Positions 36,143 to 47,318 of a DNA stretch of 64,000 nucleotides are shown here, piece by piece (positions within the stretch are counted from its first letter, which is position 1; the number at the start of each line of letters is the position of its first letter). This DNA is from Opitutaceae bacterium (lineage in GTDB: Bacteria; Verrucomicrobiota; Verrucomicrobiia; Opitutales; Opitutaceae). The stretch is taken from contig JANQRT010000039.1 of NCBI GenBank assembly GCA_028284385.1, positions 1-64,000 of the forward strand, written 5' to 3'. The notes below the pieces were generated by a model. That model was not told the origin of the DNA. It ran no database searches and saw only the letters and a program-made list of their open reading frames with translations. A program made the position numbers and the translations under genes.

Positions 36143-37105
36143 ATGAAGATTGAAAAGATTGCCCTTCTAGCAATCTCTACTTTCATTTCGCTCCCTTCAG
36201 GATTCGCCCAAGGCAGTACTCCACCCCCTTTTAGTCCAGGCACTCCGACAGCTAGCATAGACTGGGACGCAAAACCGCATACTGAACCCCTTCCCGAGGG
36301 CGTTTCATGGCGAACATTCGAAAGCAGAGCCGCTGGACAAACAGTCAGCTACTATATCTACCTACCCTCCGAGTACTCGACTTCTGGAGACAAACGCTAC
36401 CCGGTTATCTACAACCTGCATGGAAACGGCAGGAATTCCTTTTTCCAGTTCGACGATATGGAGCTGCTCCACGAAGGGATCGAAAAAGGCTGGTGGCCGC
36501 CGATGATAGTAGTGCGCCCGAATGGAGGACGAACGACATTCTACAAGGATAAGTTCGATGGCTCAATGCCTGTCGAAACGGTTGTCATTAAAGAATTGAT
36601 ACCTCACATAGACTCCGTTTATCGAACTATCGCCGCAAGACACGGACGTTGTATCGAGGGCTACTCCATGGGCGGACGCGGCTCAACGCGACTGGCCATG
36701 AAGTATCCAGAGCTGTTTTGCTCGCTTAACTGCCAAGCGGGCAACGTACCACGCACATCGCTGCATTACAATCCTGACAAACCCGATCGCTACCCCAATA
36801 ATTATCTAGGCCCCGACAAGCAAAACTACATCGATAACGACGCGTTTCTTCTGCTGAAGAAGAATATCGATCGCATTCGAGGGAAACTGCGCATCAATAT
36901 TCTCTGCGGAACCAAGGATCCGGGACACCTGAAAACGATCCGAGAATTCCATCAGGCCTTACTCGATGAAGATGTTGATCATACGTATCTGGAAATCGAG
37001 GACATGAAGCATAACCGCAAGGCGACCATGGAAATGTATCGCAAAATCTGGTTCGACTACCACGTCGAATCGCTGCGTAGAGCTCAAGCGGAGCTGGCTA
37101 ACTAG
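36143..37105 (+). CDS. secreted esterase (esterase D / feruloyl esterase-like)
   Basis: A 320-residue protein from ATG 36143 (the frame opens earlier with TTG at 36116). A signal peptide (about 1-23, ending FAQG) leads into an alpha/beta hydrolase: NLHGNGRNSFF near 95, nucleophile GYSMGGRGS near 173, and late Asp and His in CGTKDPGH and EIEDMKHN (about 255-298). The layout matches esterase D/feruloyl esterases found with carbohydrate enzymes. It follows the barrel isomerase gene after 74 bp and is followed by a GH43-like gene, suggesting that it removes ester groups from plant or algal polysaccharide. Confidence 0.78.
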   Translation: MKIEKIALLAISTFISLPSGFAQGSTPPPFSPGTPTASIDWDAKPHTEPLPEGVSWRTFESRAAGQTVSYYIYLPSEYSTSGDKRYPVIYNLHGNGRNSFFQFDDMELLHEGIEKGWWPPMIVVRPNGGRTTFYKDKFDGSMPVETVVIKELIPHIDSVYRTIAARHGRCIEGYSMGGRGSTRLAMKYPELFCSLNCQAGNVPRTSLHYNPDKPDRYPNNYLGPDKQNYIDNDAFLLLKKNIDRIRGKLRINILCGTKDPGHLKTIREFHQALLDEDVDHTYLEIEDMKHNRKATMEMYRKIWFDYHVESLRRAQAELAN

Positions 37106-37124
37106 AGATCAGAAGCCGAAAGCA

Positions 37125-37163
37125 AACGCGAATATTTCTATTGTATTTACGGTCATTCGCGTT
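37125..37163. repeat. 9-bp perfect inverted repeat
   Basis: AACGCGAAT at 37125-37133 is repeated inverted as ATTCGCGTT at 37155-37163 with a 21 nt loop, in the 85 bp gap between the esterase and GH43-like genes. It may be a weak processing or termination hairpin. No T run follows on the plus strand. Confidence 0.5.
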
Positions 37164-37190
37164 CATCTGCAGTTCTTAATTGAAAAATCG

Positions 37191-38120
37191 ATGACTGATC
37201 TGCCAACCCAACACCGCTCCGAATTTAAAATTCGCGATCCATTCGTAGTTCCCCACGAAGCATCGCAAACATATTACATGTATTCATCTTTCCGGTTCAA
37301 TAACCGACCTGGAGTTGGCGTCTACACGAGCAAGGATTTAGAGAACTGGACAGGACCGAAACAGGTATTGAAAATTCCCGACAATTTCTGGGCTGATAAT
37401 ATGGTCTGGGCGCCCGAGGTCCACGAATACAAAGGTAAGTATTATTTGTTCGTGACGCTGACCTCAACAGAAGAGTTGCCGACGCCAATCAAAAGGCCAA
37501 CGAATCTAAAGCGCGGGACTCAGATCTTCGTGTCCGATTCGCTGGAAGGACCGTTTGAGGCTTTCTCGAACAAATCGCAAACACCCATCGACTGGATGAG
37601 CCTCGACGGAACGCTCTGGGAGGAAGATGGCATCCCCTACATGATCTTCTGCCACGAGTGGCATCAGATCGTCGATGGCAGCATGGACATCGTCCAGCTC
37701 AAGGAGGACCTATCCGATGTAGTCGGAGATCCGGAGGTTCTCTTTTATGCTACCGACGGCGGCTGGGTGAAAAGTCTCAAGGAAGTCGGAACGAAGGAGC
37801 GCGAAGTTGGCAAGCATGGCTTCGTGACCGACGGTCCATTCCTCTATCGGACCAAGGAAGATAAACTCATTATGATCTGGTCTAGCTTTGGCGAACATCG
37901 CTACGCCGTGGCTCAAGCCTATTCGGAATCCGGATCCGTAAAAGGTCCTTGGATACAAATGGACGAGCTCCTCTTCCACAAGGACGGAGGACACGGCATG
38001 ATCTTCAAAACATTCGAAGGCAGGCTGATGCTTTCTCTCCATCAGCCGAACGTGAGCGACGAGCGGGCTCACTTCTTCGAGCTAGAGGACTTAGGGGATA
38101 GACTGAAGCTGAAGAATTAA
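37191..38120 (+). CDS. GH43-like glycoside hydrolase
   Basis: A 309-residue five-bladed-propeller-like enzyme without signal peptide. The family 43 pattern is visible: IRDPFVVPHE near residue 14 with the catalytic-base Asp, VWAPEVHEYKGKYYLF near 70 with an acidic residue, and LDGTLWEEDGIPYMIFCHEW near 134 with the Glu that likely acts as acid. Family 43 includes arabinanases and xylosidases; the substrate is not known here. Intracellular location (no signal) implies action on imported oligosaccharides. It follows the esterase by 85 bp. Confidence 0.75.
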   Translation: MTDLPTQHRSEFKIRDPFVVPHEASQTYYMYSSFRFNNRPGVGVYTSKDLENWTGPKQVLKIPDNFWADNMVWAPEVHEYKGKYYLFVTLTSTEELPTPIKRPTNLKRGTQIFVSDSLEGPFEAFSNKSQTPIDWMSLDGTLWEEDGIPYMIFCHEWHQIVDGSMDIVQLKEDLSDVVGDPEVLFYATDGGWVKSLKEVGTKEREVGKHGFVTDGPFLYRTKEDKLIMIWSSFGEHRYAVAQAYSESGSVKGPWIQMDELLFHKDGGHGMIFKTFEGRLMLSLHQPNVSDERAHFFELEDLGDRLKLKN

Positions 38121-38124
38121 ACTA

Positions 38125-38196
38125 CCCACAGATCACACAGACTCCTCAGATAGGAAATTAGAAGAGCTATCTGCATTTATCTGTACGATCTGTGGG
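38125..38196. repeat. long imperfect palindrome between convergent genes
   Basis: CCCACAGATC at 38125-38134 pairs exactly with GATCTGTGGG at 38187-38196, and inside it CAGATAG (38147-38153) pairs with CTATCTG (38167-38173). The element lies between the GH43-like gene and a convergent gene, so it may stop transcription in both directions. Similar CACAGAT-rich palindromes are common between genes in many bacteria. Confidence 0.65.
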
Positions 38197-38205
38197 CGGA
38201 AATTT

Positions 38206-39468
38206 TCAAACGACGGTCCCAGAACGCTCAAGCACTCGCCCGTCTACCAGATAGACGACCGCTTTCCATTCGTCTCCGGATACGGAAGGCACTCCGCCCT
38301 GGCGCCAATTGCTTTTATAATCTATGGGGAAAGGATCGTCATAGGATCTGTGATACAGCTCTCCATTTCGGAAAAACTCCACGTAGTTGATGGTTTCCGG
38401 GTAGCGGCTTGCCAGCCTAAGCCAGCGCTCTCCATCATAGGTCATGTGGGGCTCAAGTCCTTGTAGATAGTACTGCTCTGCTTCCGAAAGCTCAGTCACC
38501 GGAATGCCAACCGACTCGGCCATTCGATGAGCGAAGTAGGTGTCCTCTCCAGGCAGGACTCCCCAATACGAAGGCGGCTCCTGCTTGGTCATGTTATTGT
38601 AGTACCCCCAGGAAACGCCTTCGCGAACACAAACATCGAGATTGCTGTTAGCCTGAGAATCTTCATTCACCAGAACGGGTCGATCGTCTGACCACTGCTT
38701 GGTCTTGTTGATCAAATTGTATAAACGCTGACGGGAGCAGCCGTTGCCGTGGATGATCACAACATCGCTTTCGCGAGCAATCGGCTCATGGACGCTATTG
38801 CCAACCGAGCTACAACCTACCGGCATTCCCCCAGACTCCTCTCGAGCAATGCGAATCAAATGAGCCATGCCGTATGGAGAGTAGCATATGGGAGAATACT
38901 CCTTAAAAGGACGTATGTCCTGTTCGTTCGCCACTTCGATAATGATGTTGGTATAGCCACCCTCTTTCAGCCAACGCGAAGCGGTTCGAACCGCTTCTTC
39001 AATCGCCTGGTCGCCATCCAAGTGCCGCGTCTGATTGCCGTAAAAATAGCTGGGGATCACCACCATCCCCAAGGCGTCACAAGCTTGAATGATTCGATCC
39101 ATACGATTGGCGTAGGCAGGGTCCAATGACTTCCCGTCTTCGCCAAATGGATTATTGGTGATCTCCAGATTTGGAACGGTAAAGCAAGGTCCACCTCCTT
39201 GGAAACCGACGGTAATCGCCCGCAATCCATAGGCATACCAGTCCGGAAGCGACTCGATGAGGCGATCCGTCTGAGCGTCAGGATCCCATGCGTCAAATCC
39301 ATAGCGAGCGAAACGCGAGGGATCGGAGGTCTCGTCGAAAACGCCCTGAATCATACGGGAATTCATCAGAAGGCCTTTTCGATCCTCAGGGCAGTCCTCA
39401 ATTTCCGAATACGTGAGCTTTCCATTGATCAGAAAGCGTGTTTTTTCAATTGTTAGTACAGTACTCAC
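38206..39468 (-). CDS. clan-A glycoside hydrolase-like protein
   Basis: A 420-residue TIM-barrel protein without signal peptide. The clan GH-A hallmark ANE appears in IIIEVANEQDI near residue 172 (likely acid Glu), and a later Glu in VLVNEDSQ near 250 could be the nucleophile. It opens with a beta-sheet-like segment (TRFLINGKLTY) and closes with a small beta domain. The exact family was not recognised. It lies convergent with the GH43-like gene and apart from other carbohydrate genes on the opposite strand. Confidence 0.55.
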   Translation of the reverse strand: MSTVLTIEKTRFLINGKLTYSEIEDCPEDRKGLLMNSRMIQGVFDETSDPSRFARYGFDAWDPDAQTDRLIESLPDWYAYGLRAITVGFQGGGPCFTVPNLEITNNPFGEDGKSLDPAYANRMDRIIQACDALGMVVIPSYFYGNQTRHLDGDQAIEEAVRTASRWLKEGGYTNIIIEVANEQDIRPFKEYSPICYSPYGMAHLIRIAREESGGMPVGCSSVGNSVHEPIARESDVVIIHGNGCSRQRLYNLINKTKQWSDDRPVLVNEDSQANSNLDVCVREGVSWGYYNNMTKQEPPSYWGVLPGEDTYFAHRMAESVGIPVTELSEAEQYYLQGLEPHMTYDGERWLRLASRYPETINYVEFFRNGELYHRSYDDPFPIDYKSNWRQGGVPSVSGDEWKAVVYLVDGRVLERSGTVV

Positions 39469-39688
39469 TCAATAATGTTAGGTTAAGGTAAAAGGGGCGA
39501 AAAGGGGCTTCACCCGCTAGCGTAAATCAAAGTTGGGTGATTCCTGGGGAAGATTGAAGTTAAAAATAGCGAATACAGGGATAAACGCGCGAAGGCGCGC
39601 ATTCTCGCTTTGACAGTCAGGCAACAGGCAGTGGCAAGGAATTGTCTATTGACCCATCCAACATCAGCGACATGGTCCGGCTTAACAA

Positions 39689-40426
39689 ATGAACGCGACC
39701 CCAATCGAAGAGAAACAAGTCGAAATCCAAACGGAAGACGGCGTAATGCCAACATTCCTTTCGTATCCAGCGCATGGAGATCCGGCGCCTGCCGTGATTC
39801 TCTATATGGATATTTTTGGCCCCAGAGAGGAAATGAAGGAAATGTGTCGCCGACTTAGCCGCCATGGCTACGCCGCGCTTCTACCGAACTTGTTTTATAG
39901 AGCGGGAAGTCCTGAGGCAGACGTGTTAATGGAGAATAGAAAGCTCGCCCTTGAGCTCAATGGTTCCACCAAGAATCGCATGGTGATTCAAGATGGTGCA
40001 GCCATAGTCGAGTTTTGCGAAAAAGAACCAGACATCGATGGTTCCAGAATCGGGACTATTGGAACCTGCATGGGAGGCCGCCATGCTATGCTAGCTGCAG
40101 CCGAATACCCCGACAATATTAAGGCCTTCGCTTCCATCCACGGCGGCAGACTCTTTTCAGACGCGGAAGACTCGCCTCATAATTGGATTCCTAAATTGAA
40201 AGCGGAAGGCTATTTCGGATGGGCTTCCAATGATGCGGAAAAGAACCCTCGCGAATTGGAAATCTACCGCCATTTTTTTGCCAGTCACGACTCTCCCTGC
40301 AAAATCGAACTATTCGATGACGCTCTGCATGGCTACTTCTTCCCGGAACGTGATCGTTATAACGAAGAGGCAGCCGAGAAAGGATGGAGCTACATCCTTG
40401 AAATGTTCAAGAGGAGATTATGGTAG
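39689..40426 (+). CDS. dienelactone hydrolase-family protein
   Basis: A 245-residue protein of normal family length. The nucleophile is Cys in GTCMGGR near residue 125, as in dienelactone hydrolase (G-x-C-x-G-G), with FGWASNDAEKNP near 173 and LHGYFFP near 213 supplying Asp and His. Substrates may be lactones or esters; the classical reaction opens dienelactone to maleylacetate. A lactonase follows 39 bp downstream and may be in the same operon. Confidence 0.85.
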   Translation: MNATPIEEKQVEIQTEDGVMPTFLSYPAHGDPAPAVILYMDIFGPREEMKEMCRRLSRHGYAALLPNLFYRAGSPEADVLMENRKLALELNGSTKNRMVIQDGAAIVEFCEKEPDIDGSRIGTIGTCMGGRHAMLAAAEYPDNIKAFASIHGGRLFSDAEDSPHNWIPKLKAEGYFGWASNDAEKNPRELEIYRHFFASHDSPCKIELFDDALHGYFFPERDRYNEEAAEKGWSYILEMFKRRLW

Positions 40427-40465
40427 CCACTCTTGGTCGTCCATGGTCCGCTCCAAATAAAAGAG

Positions 40466-41545
40466 ATGTCCACTTCCAAGGTCCTGATCGGCGCTAACCA
40501 TTATCCGAGAGGGGAAGGAATATACCGATGTCAGCTTGATTTGGATACAGGCGAGCTAACCGACCTCGAGCTTTCCGCGGAAGTCGAGAACGCTTCCTTC
40601 TTGGCTCTGACCAAAGACCATCGCCGCCTCTACTGCGTCAGCGAAACGATGCGGGATGGTCGGCATGTTGAAGGAGCTATCTACGCTTTCGAGCTGAATC
40701 CGTCAACTGGCGAGCTCTTCGATATAAATCGACAGCCTTCAGGCGGGGCTTGTCCCGTTCACTTATCATTAGACCCTTCCGAAACATGCCTGCTTGTCGC
40801 GAACTATGTGGGAGGCAGCATCGCAAGCTATCCAATACTAGAAAATGGAGCCATCGGAGAATGCCATTCCCTCCATCAGCTAGAGGGATCAAGCATTCAT
40901 CCCAAAAGACAGCGGCAGGCTCATGCTCATTCGATCTACACCGACTCAAAAGGCGAAAAGGTCTACGTTTGCGATCTAGGATCCGATAAGCTGTGGATCT
41001 ATGATTTCGACAGGGGGGCAGCGAAAATCGAACCCGCCAAAACGCCTTTCGTTTCGAGCAAGACGGGCTCAGGCCCAAGGCATCTGGCCTTCCACCAGAA
41101 CGGAAAGCGAATCTTCGTTCTCAACGAACTGGCTAGTACCATAAGCGTATTCGAATTTACCGGACTTCGCGACTTTCTCTCTCTCCGCCAAACGATTTCC
41201 ACACTTCCGGAGACTTTTGACGAACAATCCACCTGCGCTGAAGTCATCGTGTCTCCAGATCAGAAATACATTTACGCCTCTAATCGCGGCCATGACAGCA
41301 TAGCGGTTTTCACCTGGAATGAGACGGCCGAAAAACTGGAGCTAACTGGCCGGACGCCGACCAATGGTCAACATCCGCGAAACTTTACCCTAGATTCAAC
41401 TGGGCAATTCGCCCTCGTCGCCAACCTGCGGAGCGACAACGTCGTGTCGTTTCACATCGATCCCGACAACGGAAAACTGGAGCCGACCGGATTCAGCATC
41501 GAGGTTCCTAATCCGATCTGCGTAAGAAGTCTACCCGTCACCTAG
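40466..41545 (+). CDS. lactonase-like beta propeller (6-phosphogluconolactonase family)
   Basis: A 359-residue seven-bladed propeller from ATG 40466; the frame runs on upstream to 40433. Repeated blades show the D-x-G/T-G and FxLxxxTG patterns of lactonase YbhE proteins, for example AIYAFELNPSTGELFDI, ASNRGHDSIAVF near 287 and PRNFTLDSTG near 318. YbhE-type enzymes hydrolyse 6-phosphogluconolactone to 6-phosphogluconate; related ones act on other sugar lactones. Its stop is 5 nt from the convergent lipoprotein gene. Confidence 0.8.
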   Translation: MSTSKVLIGANHYPRGEGIYRCQLDLDTGELTDLELSAEVENASFLALTKDHRRLYCVSETMRDGRHVEGAIYAFELNPSTGELFDINRQPSGGACPVHLSLDPSETCLLVANYVGGSIASYPILENGAIGECHSLHQLEGSSIHPKRQRQAHAHSIYTDSKGEKVYVCDLGSDKLWIYDFDRGAAKIEPAKTPFVSSKTGSGPRHLAFHQNGKRIFVLNELASTISVFEFTGLRDFLSLRQTISTLPETFDEQSTCAEVIVSPDQKYIYASNRGHDSIAVFTWNETAEKLELTGRTPTNGQHPRNFTLDSTGQFALVANLRSDNVVSFHIDPDNGKLEPTGFSIEVPNPICVRSLPVT

Positions 41546-41550
41546 GCGAT

Positions 41551-42180
41551 TTAGGGATCGGATTCCTGCTCACGTCTATAACGTCGATCCTCTTCTTCGC
41601 GATCGCGCTGTTCTCGCTCCCTTTGGGAATCGAATTTCGCATCGCCACGATCAATATTGTAGGATTCGTCAAGCGCTGCCCAAAGGTCTTCATGCGACTC
41701 GACCTCTACAGGCTGCACGCTTTTGAAATCCGCTAGAGCTCTTTCCGTCACTCGGGAATTTGCATCCACGTCGACCATCCAAAGCCAAGCTTGTTTGGCT
41801 GTTGCATCGAAAGCTCCCATGGGCACGTAGCGCTTGAGAGCTTGAACCTCAATCGAGACAGACGCTTGAAACGAATAGACTTTGTCTTCGAATACGAAAC
41901 GACCAAGAAGCTTAAGTTCGCTAAGTCCAACGTCTATCGGCACTCCGTAACGCTCGGGTTTCAGCCGACTAGCGAGGAGCTCTAAGGAACTTATGTCCAC
42001 TGCCTTACCGTCGATTCTGGCAACTCTTATGCGACCATCGCCACGTTTTTCACTTCCCTCGATAACGACGCCCGTATTGTATTCCTGAACACGACCAAGC
42101 TGACTGGCATCTCTTGAATGAGGCACATAAGTTACACAACTTGATAGCGTTAAGGAAATCAGCAGAATGAGGGTACGCAT
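41551..42180 (-). CDS. lipoprotein of unknown function
   Basis: A 209-residue protein with a short signal sequence ending in LSSC, Cys15 being the lipidation site. The mature part has two Ser/Arg-containing beta-like regions and a strongly charged C-terminal tail rich in Glu and Arg (about 180-209). No family was recognised. It lies 5 nt from the convergent lactonase gene. Confidence 0.65.
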   Translation of the reverse strand: MRTLILLISLTLSSCVTYVPHSRDASQLGRVQEYNTGVVIEGSEKRGDGRIRVARIDGKAVDISSLELLASRLKPERYGVPIDVGLSELKLLGRFVFEDKVYSFQASVSIEVQALKRYVPMGAFDATAKQAWLWMVDVDANSRVTERALADFKSVQPVEVESHEDLWAALDESYNIDRGDAKFDSQREREQRDREEEDRRYRREQESDP

Positions 42181-42255
42181 AACAGAGAGGTATCAGCTAG
42201 TACGGTATTTGCGAGAATCCGGCTTCAAAAAATACAGAGAAATTCCAAAATTTAA

Positions 42256-42816
42256 ATGTCCGACTACGAAGAAAACCTGAATTTCATGTACGAACCGATT
42301 CCCAAGAGGTTTTGGTCATTCGAAAGCGACGAGCCATTCAAGAAGTGCCTGGTTTGCTCAAGTGATTTGCTGACGGAGAGCCAAAACTATTTTATCGAAA
42401 AGGCCTACAACAAGGGAGAGGTGATTTTCGAATACGCCATGTGCTTCGAATGTCGTGAATCTTTAAGCGACGAACTTTCATTGAAGTCGCGGCAATTGAT
42501 TGAAAACTATTTCGCCGAACACATCGACTTTGAAGAGCGTCGTCGCGATCTCATGTCGAACCCGAAGTTCGATATCGAACACTGGCTAGATAAATGCCTG
42601 GTAAAGAGGAAGAAAATTGATCCAAACTCTGAATACCAGATTTTCGCTCAATGCGTAGAAAATGACCTGGCCTATGCTTACGCCCCATACGCCGTAAGTG
42701 GCGAAGCCATCGACGATATCATCAAACTGCTTTCCGACGAAACGCTCGGTACGCTAGGAGACTTCACCGACAAGTATCTCGGCATCGATATGCCTCAGAA
42801 TCTAATCCTTATCTGA
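42256..42816 (+). CDS. small protein with two CxxC motifs, function unknown
   Basis: A 186-residue soluble protein. CLVCSS near residue 32 and CFEC near 62 could bind a metal, and the remainder is helical and acidic. No family was recognised. It stands alone and is followed by a very strong 17 bp hairpin and then the groEL terminator. Confidence 0.6.
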   Translation: MSDYEENLNFMYEPIPKRFWSFESDEPFKKCLVCSSDLLTESQNYFIEKAYNKGEVIFEYAMCFECRESLSDELSLKSRQLIENYFAEHIDFEERRRDLMSNPKFDIEHWLDKCLVKRKKIDPNSEYQIFAQCVENDLAYAYAPYAVSGEAIDDIIKLLSDETLGTLGDFTDKYLGIDMPQNLILI

Positions 42817-42841
42817 TTTAAGGAAAAAATCTCTTTTTCTA

Positions 42842-42893
42842 CTTCTTCATCTTCTTCTGCTTTCAATAGATTTATGAGAAGAAGATGAAGAAG
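42842..42893. repeat. 17-bp perfect polypyrimidine/polypurine hairpin
   Basis: The arms CTTCTTCATCTTCTTCT (42842-42858) and AGAAGAAGATGAAGAAG (42877-42893) pair exactly around an 18 nt loop. Each arm is almost purely pyrimidine or purine. It lies 26 nt after the CxxC-protein gene and may end its transcript, although no clean T run follows. Confidence 0.75.
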
Positions 42894-42904
42894 GAGAATA
42901 AAGA

Positions 42905-42937
42905 GAAAAAGGCGACCTTCGCTTGAAGGCCGCCTTT
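42905..42937 (-). terminator. rho-independent terminator of groEL
   Basis: On the minus strand the stem AAAGGCGGCCTTC / GAAGGTCGCCTTT (one mismatch) is followed by five T residues. It lies 30 nt beyond the groEL stop. Confidence 0.8.
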
Positions 42938-42966
42938 GGTAAATTGGATGTGTAGTGGAAATCGGC

Positions 42967-44619
<1,653 letters not shown>

Positions 44620-44670
44620 CTAAATACTTGTGTGTTTAAGGTTGAGTTGTCCAATTTTGAGAGACGAGAC

Positions 44671-44979
44671 TTAGCTTTCGATGATGCCAAGAATATCGTC
44701 TTCCCTAACGAGGAGGTAAGTTTCACCGTCGATCTTAACTTCGGTGCCGCCGTACTTGCTGATCAGCACGCGATCGCCAACTTTCACGTTGAAGTCGATC
44801 GTGTTGCCATCGCCGTCTTTGGGGCCCGTTCCGAGGGCGATTATCTCAGCCTCCTGAGGCTTTTCTTTGGCAGAATCCGGGATGATGATACCATCACGAA
44901 CCTGCTCGTCTTCATCGATGTGCTTTATGAGCACGCGATCTCCTAGCGGTTTTACTTTCACTGATGTTGATGCGCTCAT
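44671..44979 (-). CDS. groS: co-chaperonin GroES
   Basis: A 102-residue protein of standard size. [12 protein letters not shown] opens the barrel, the mobile loop lies near [13 protein letters not shown], and [22 protein letters not shown] closes the family pattern. It caps GroEL. It lies 116 bp downstream of dnaK, separated by a terminator-like hairpin, and 63 bp upstream of groEL. No CIRCE element was found in this gap. Confidence 0.95.
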   Translation of the reverse strand: MSASTSVKVKPLGDRVLIKHIDEDEQVRDGIIIPDSAKEKPQEAEIIALGTGPKDGDGNTIDFNVKVGDRVLISKYGGTEVKIDGETYLLVREDDILGIIES

Positions 44980-45043
44980 TTCGAGTTATGCTATTTTCTA
45001 GTTAGATTTTTCTGCTTTCGCAGGTTGGTTGTTATTGGTTAGG

Positions 45044-45074
45044 AAAAAGCCGCTCAGCCAAAATAATGACGGCT
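45044..45074 (-). terminator. probable terminator between dnaK and groES
   Basis: Read on the minus strand, AGCCG pairs with CGGCT across a 17 nt loop and is followed by a T run. The short stem makes it a weaker or partial terminator, so some read-through to groES is likely. Confidence 0.5.
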
Positions 45075-45095
45075 GGCAGCGTATCCAAAATTCGC

Positions 45096-47057
45096 CTATT
45101 TCTTGTCGTCTTCCTCGACGACTTCGAAGTCCGCGTCTACCACGTCAGCCGGCTTGGGCTCGCTTTGAGGAGCGGGCTCGGCATCGACCGGACCTTGATC
45201 GGGAGGTGGTGGGGCTCCAGCTTCTCCAGCCGCTCCCGGATCCATGCCACCTGCAGCGGCAGCCGCCTGATAAAGTTCCGCGCCCAGCTTGTTAAGATCC
45301 TCCAACGCTTTCTTCATTTCGTCGGGGTCTTCATTCTCGAGCGCCTTCTTGGCATCGCCCAAGGCCGCGTCGATAGGACCTTTTTTATCTTCAGGCAGCT
45401 TGTCGCCCGCCTCGCTAAGCATTTTTTCCATCTGGTAGATGGTTGTATCCAATTGATTCTTACTCTCGGCCTTTTCACGCTGCTTTTTGTCCTCTTCAGC
45501 GTGAAGCTCGGCGTCCTTGGTCATCTTGTCGATGTCTTCTTCAGAGAGTCCGCCGGATCCGGTAATCGTTATCTTCTGATCCTTGCCAGTGCCCTTGTCT
45601 TTAGCGGAGACATTCAGAATGCCATTCGCATCGATATCGAAGGTCACTTCGATCTGAGGCACGCCGCGCGGAGCGGGAGGCAGGCCATCGAGATGGAAAG
45701 TGCCTAGCACCTTATTGTCAGCCGCCATGGGGCGCTCGCCTTGCAGAACTTTGATTTCAACCGAAGGCTGATTATCGCTGTAGGTCGAGAAAATCTGGGA
45801 TTTCTTGGTTGGGATAGTCGTATTTCTCGGTATCATTGCAGTGGATACTCCACCGGCAGTCTCGATACCCAGAGTAAGCGGGGTCACGTCAAGCAGCAGA
45901 ACGTCGCGAACGTCTCCCTTGAGAACCGCTCCCTGAATGGCAGCGCCAATGGCAACCACTTCGTCGGGATTAACCCCTTGGTGAGGCTTCTTTCCAGCAA
46001 GCCCTTCAGCAATCTCGACGACCTTCGGCATACGAGTCATGCCGCCCACCAGAACCAGCTCGTTGATTTCGTCGGAAGAAAGTTCGGCGTCGCGCAAGCA
46101 GTTTTCGAAAGGCACCCGACAACGAGCGAAGAGATCCTCCGAGATCTGTTCCAGCTTCGCTCTCGTCAATTGGATATTCAAATGCTTGGGACCGCTAGCA
46201 TCAGCCGTGATGAACGGAAGATTGACGTCGTAGCTTGTAGATGAAGAGAGAGCGATCTTGGCCTTTTCAGCTTCTTCCTTGAGACGCTGCAACGCCATAG
46301 GATCGTTTTTCAGATCGATACCATTCTCCTTTTTGAATTCCTCAACCATCCAGTTGATGATGGTCTCGTCCCAGTTATCGCCACCCAACATGGTATCTCC
46401 GTTGGTAGCCTTAACTTCGAATACGCCGTCGCCAATTTCGAGAATCGATACGTCGAACGTACCGCCGCCTAAGTCGAATACCGAAATCTTCTCGTCGCTC
46501 TTTTTATCCAAACCGTAGGCAAGCGAAGCCGCTGTAGGCTCATTGATGATACGAAGGACATCGAGACCGGCGATCTTTCCGGCGTCCTTCGTAGCCTGGC
46601 GTTGGCTATCATTAAAATAGGCGGGGACGGTAATAACCGCCTCAGTGATGGTTTCGCCCAGGTAGGCTTCGGCATCCGCCTTGAGTTTCGCGAGAACGAA
46701 GGAAGCGATCTGCTGCGGAGCGAATTGTTCGGTCTTGTCGCCTACTTGGCACTCGATAAAGGCATCGTCATTGTCTGCCTCGATGATGCTGTAAGGTATA
46801 TTGGTCGATTCCGCGCTGACCTCGGCATACTTCCGGCCAATCATGCGCTTGGCGGAGAAAATGGTGTTCTTCGGATTGGTAACTGCCTGCCGTTTCGCGG
46901 CTTGACCGACGAGACGCTCTCCAGCCTTGGTAAAGGCTACAATAGATGGCGTAGTGCGCGCGCCCTCTGCATTCGGAATGACAACTGGCTCGTCGCCTTC
47001 CATTACTGCCATGCAGGAATTAGTAGTACCTAGATCAATGCCTAATACACGTCCCAT
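45096..47057 (-). CDS. dnaK: chaperone DnaK (Hsp70)
   Basis: A 653-residue Hsp70 with [13 protein letters not shown] at the start, [13 protein letters not shown] near 198, and a C-terminal EEVEEDDKK-like acidic end. DnaK binds exposed hydrophobic peptides with ATP, together with DnaJ and GrpE, which are not in the window. It is oriented with groES and groEL. An 8 bp inverted repeat (CTTAGATT/AATCTAAG, 47125-47145) and a TGTCTCAC dyad at 47194 lie upstream; a HrcA-type CIRCE was not seen. Confidence 0.97.
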   Translation of the reverse strand: MGRVLGIDLGTTNSCMAVMEGDEPVVIPNAEGARTTPSIVAFTKAGERLVGQAAKRQAVTNPKNTIFSAKRMIGRKYAEVSAESTNIPYSIIEADNDDAFIECQVGDKTEQFAPQQIASFVLAKLKADAEAYLGETITEAVITVPAYFNDSQRQATKDAGKIAGLDVLRIINEPTAASLAYGLDKKSDEKISVFDLGGGTFDVSILEIGDGVFEVKATNGDTMLGGDNWDETIINWMVEEFKKENGIDLKNDPMALQRLKEEAEKAKIALSSSTSYDVNLPFITADASGPKHLNIQLTRAKLEQISEDLFARCRVPFENCLRDAELSSDEINELVLVGGMTRMPKVVEIAEGLAGKKPHQGVNPDEVVAIGAAIQGAVLKGDVRDVLLLDVTPLTLGIETAGGVSTAMIPRNTTIPTKKSQIFSTYSDNQPSVEIKVLQGERPMAADNKVLGTFHLDGLPPAPRGVPQIEVTFDIDANGILNVSAKDKGTGKDQKITITGSGGLSEEDIDKMTKDAELHAEEDKKQREKAESKNQLDTTIYQMEKMLSEAGDKLPEDKKGPIDAALGDAKKALENEDPDEMKKALEDLNKLGAELYQAAAAAGGMDPGAAGEAGAPPPPDQGPVDAEPAPQSEPKPADVVDADFEVVEEDDKK

Positions 47058-47124
47058 GCGGGCTCGTTTAGCAAAGCTCGTACCATAGTGGAGGAATCGT
47101 ATTTTAACTTCTATGAATCAACGA

Positions 47125-47145
47125 CTTAGATTTTAGCAATCTAAG
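47125..47145. repeat. 8-bp inverted repeat upstream of dnaK
   Basis: CTTAGATT-N5-AATCTAAG is a perfect dyad 68-88 bp upstream of the dnaK start. It may be part of the promoter or transcript leader. It is not a CIRCE element. Confidence 0.5.
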
Positions 47146-47193
47146 CTTTGAGCGGATTCTTAATGGAGAAAGAAGGTCAAGATGTCTCAATTT

Positions 47194-47220
47194 TGTCTCA
47201 CAATCATTTAGTGTGAGACA
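47194..47220. promoter_or_regulatory. TGTCTCAC dyad between dnaK and the LON-domain gene
   Basis: TGTCTCAC (47194-47201) and GTGAGACA (47213-47220) are a perfect 8 bp dyad, and a further TGTCTCAA half-site lies at 47183. It sits in the 261 bp divergent region, about 100 bp before the LON-domain gene and about 140 bp before dnaK, so it may be an operator for either or both. Confidence 0.45.
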
Positions 47221-47318
47221 GGCAAGTGGGACAGATAAAATCTAGAGAGTTTGCCAATCGGACGGACGATCGTTAGCTTTGGCGCTCAGTTAAGAGGCGT
47301 TCCCTCTCGAAGTTGACG

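Noticed and set aside
44980..45095. CIRCE element before groES
   Set aside because: No TTAGCACTC-N9-GAGTGCTAA-like dyad is present in this gap or upstream of dnaK.
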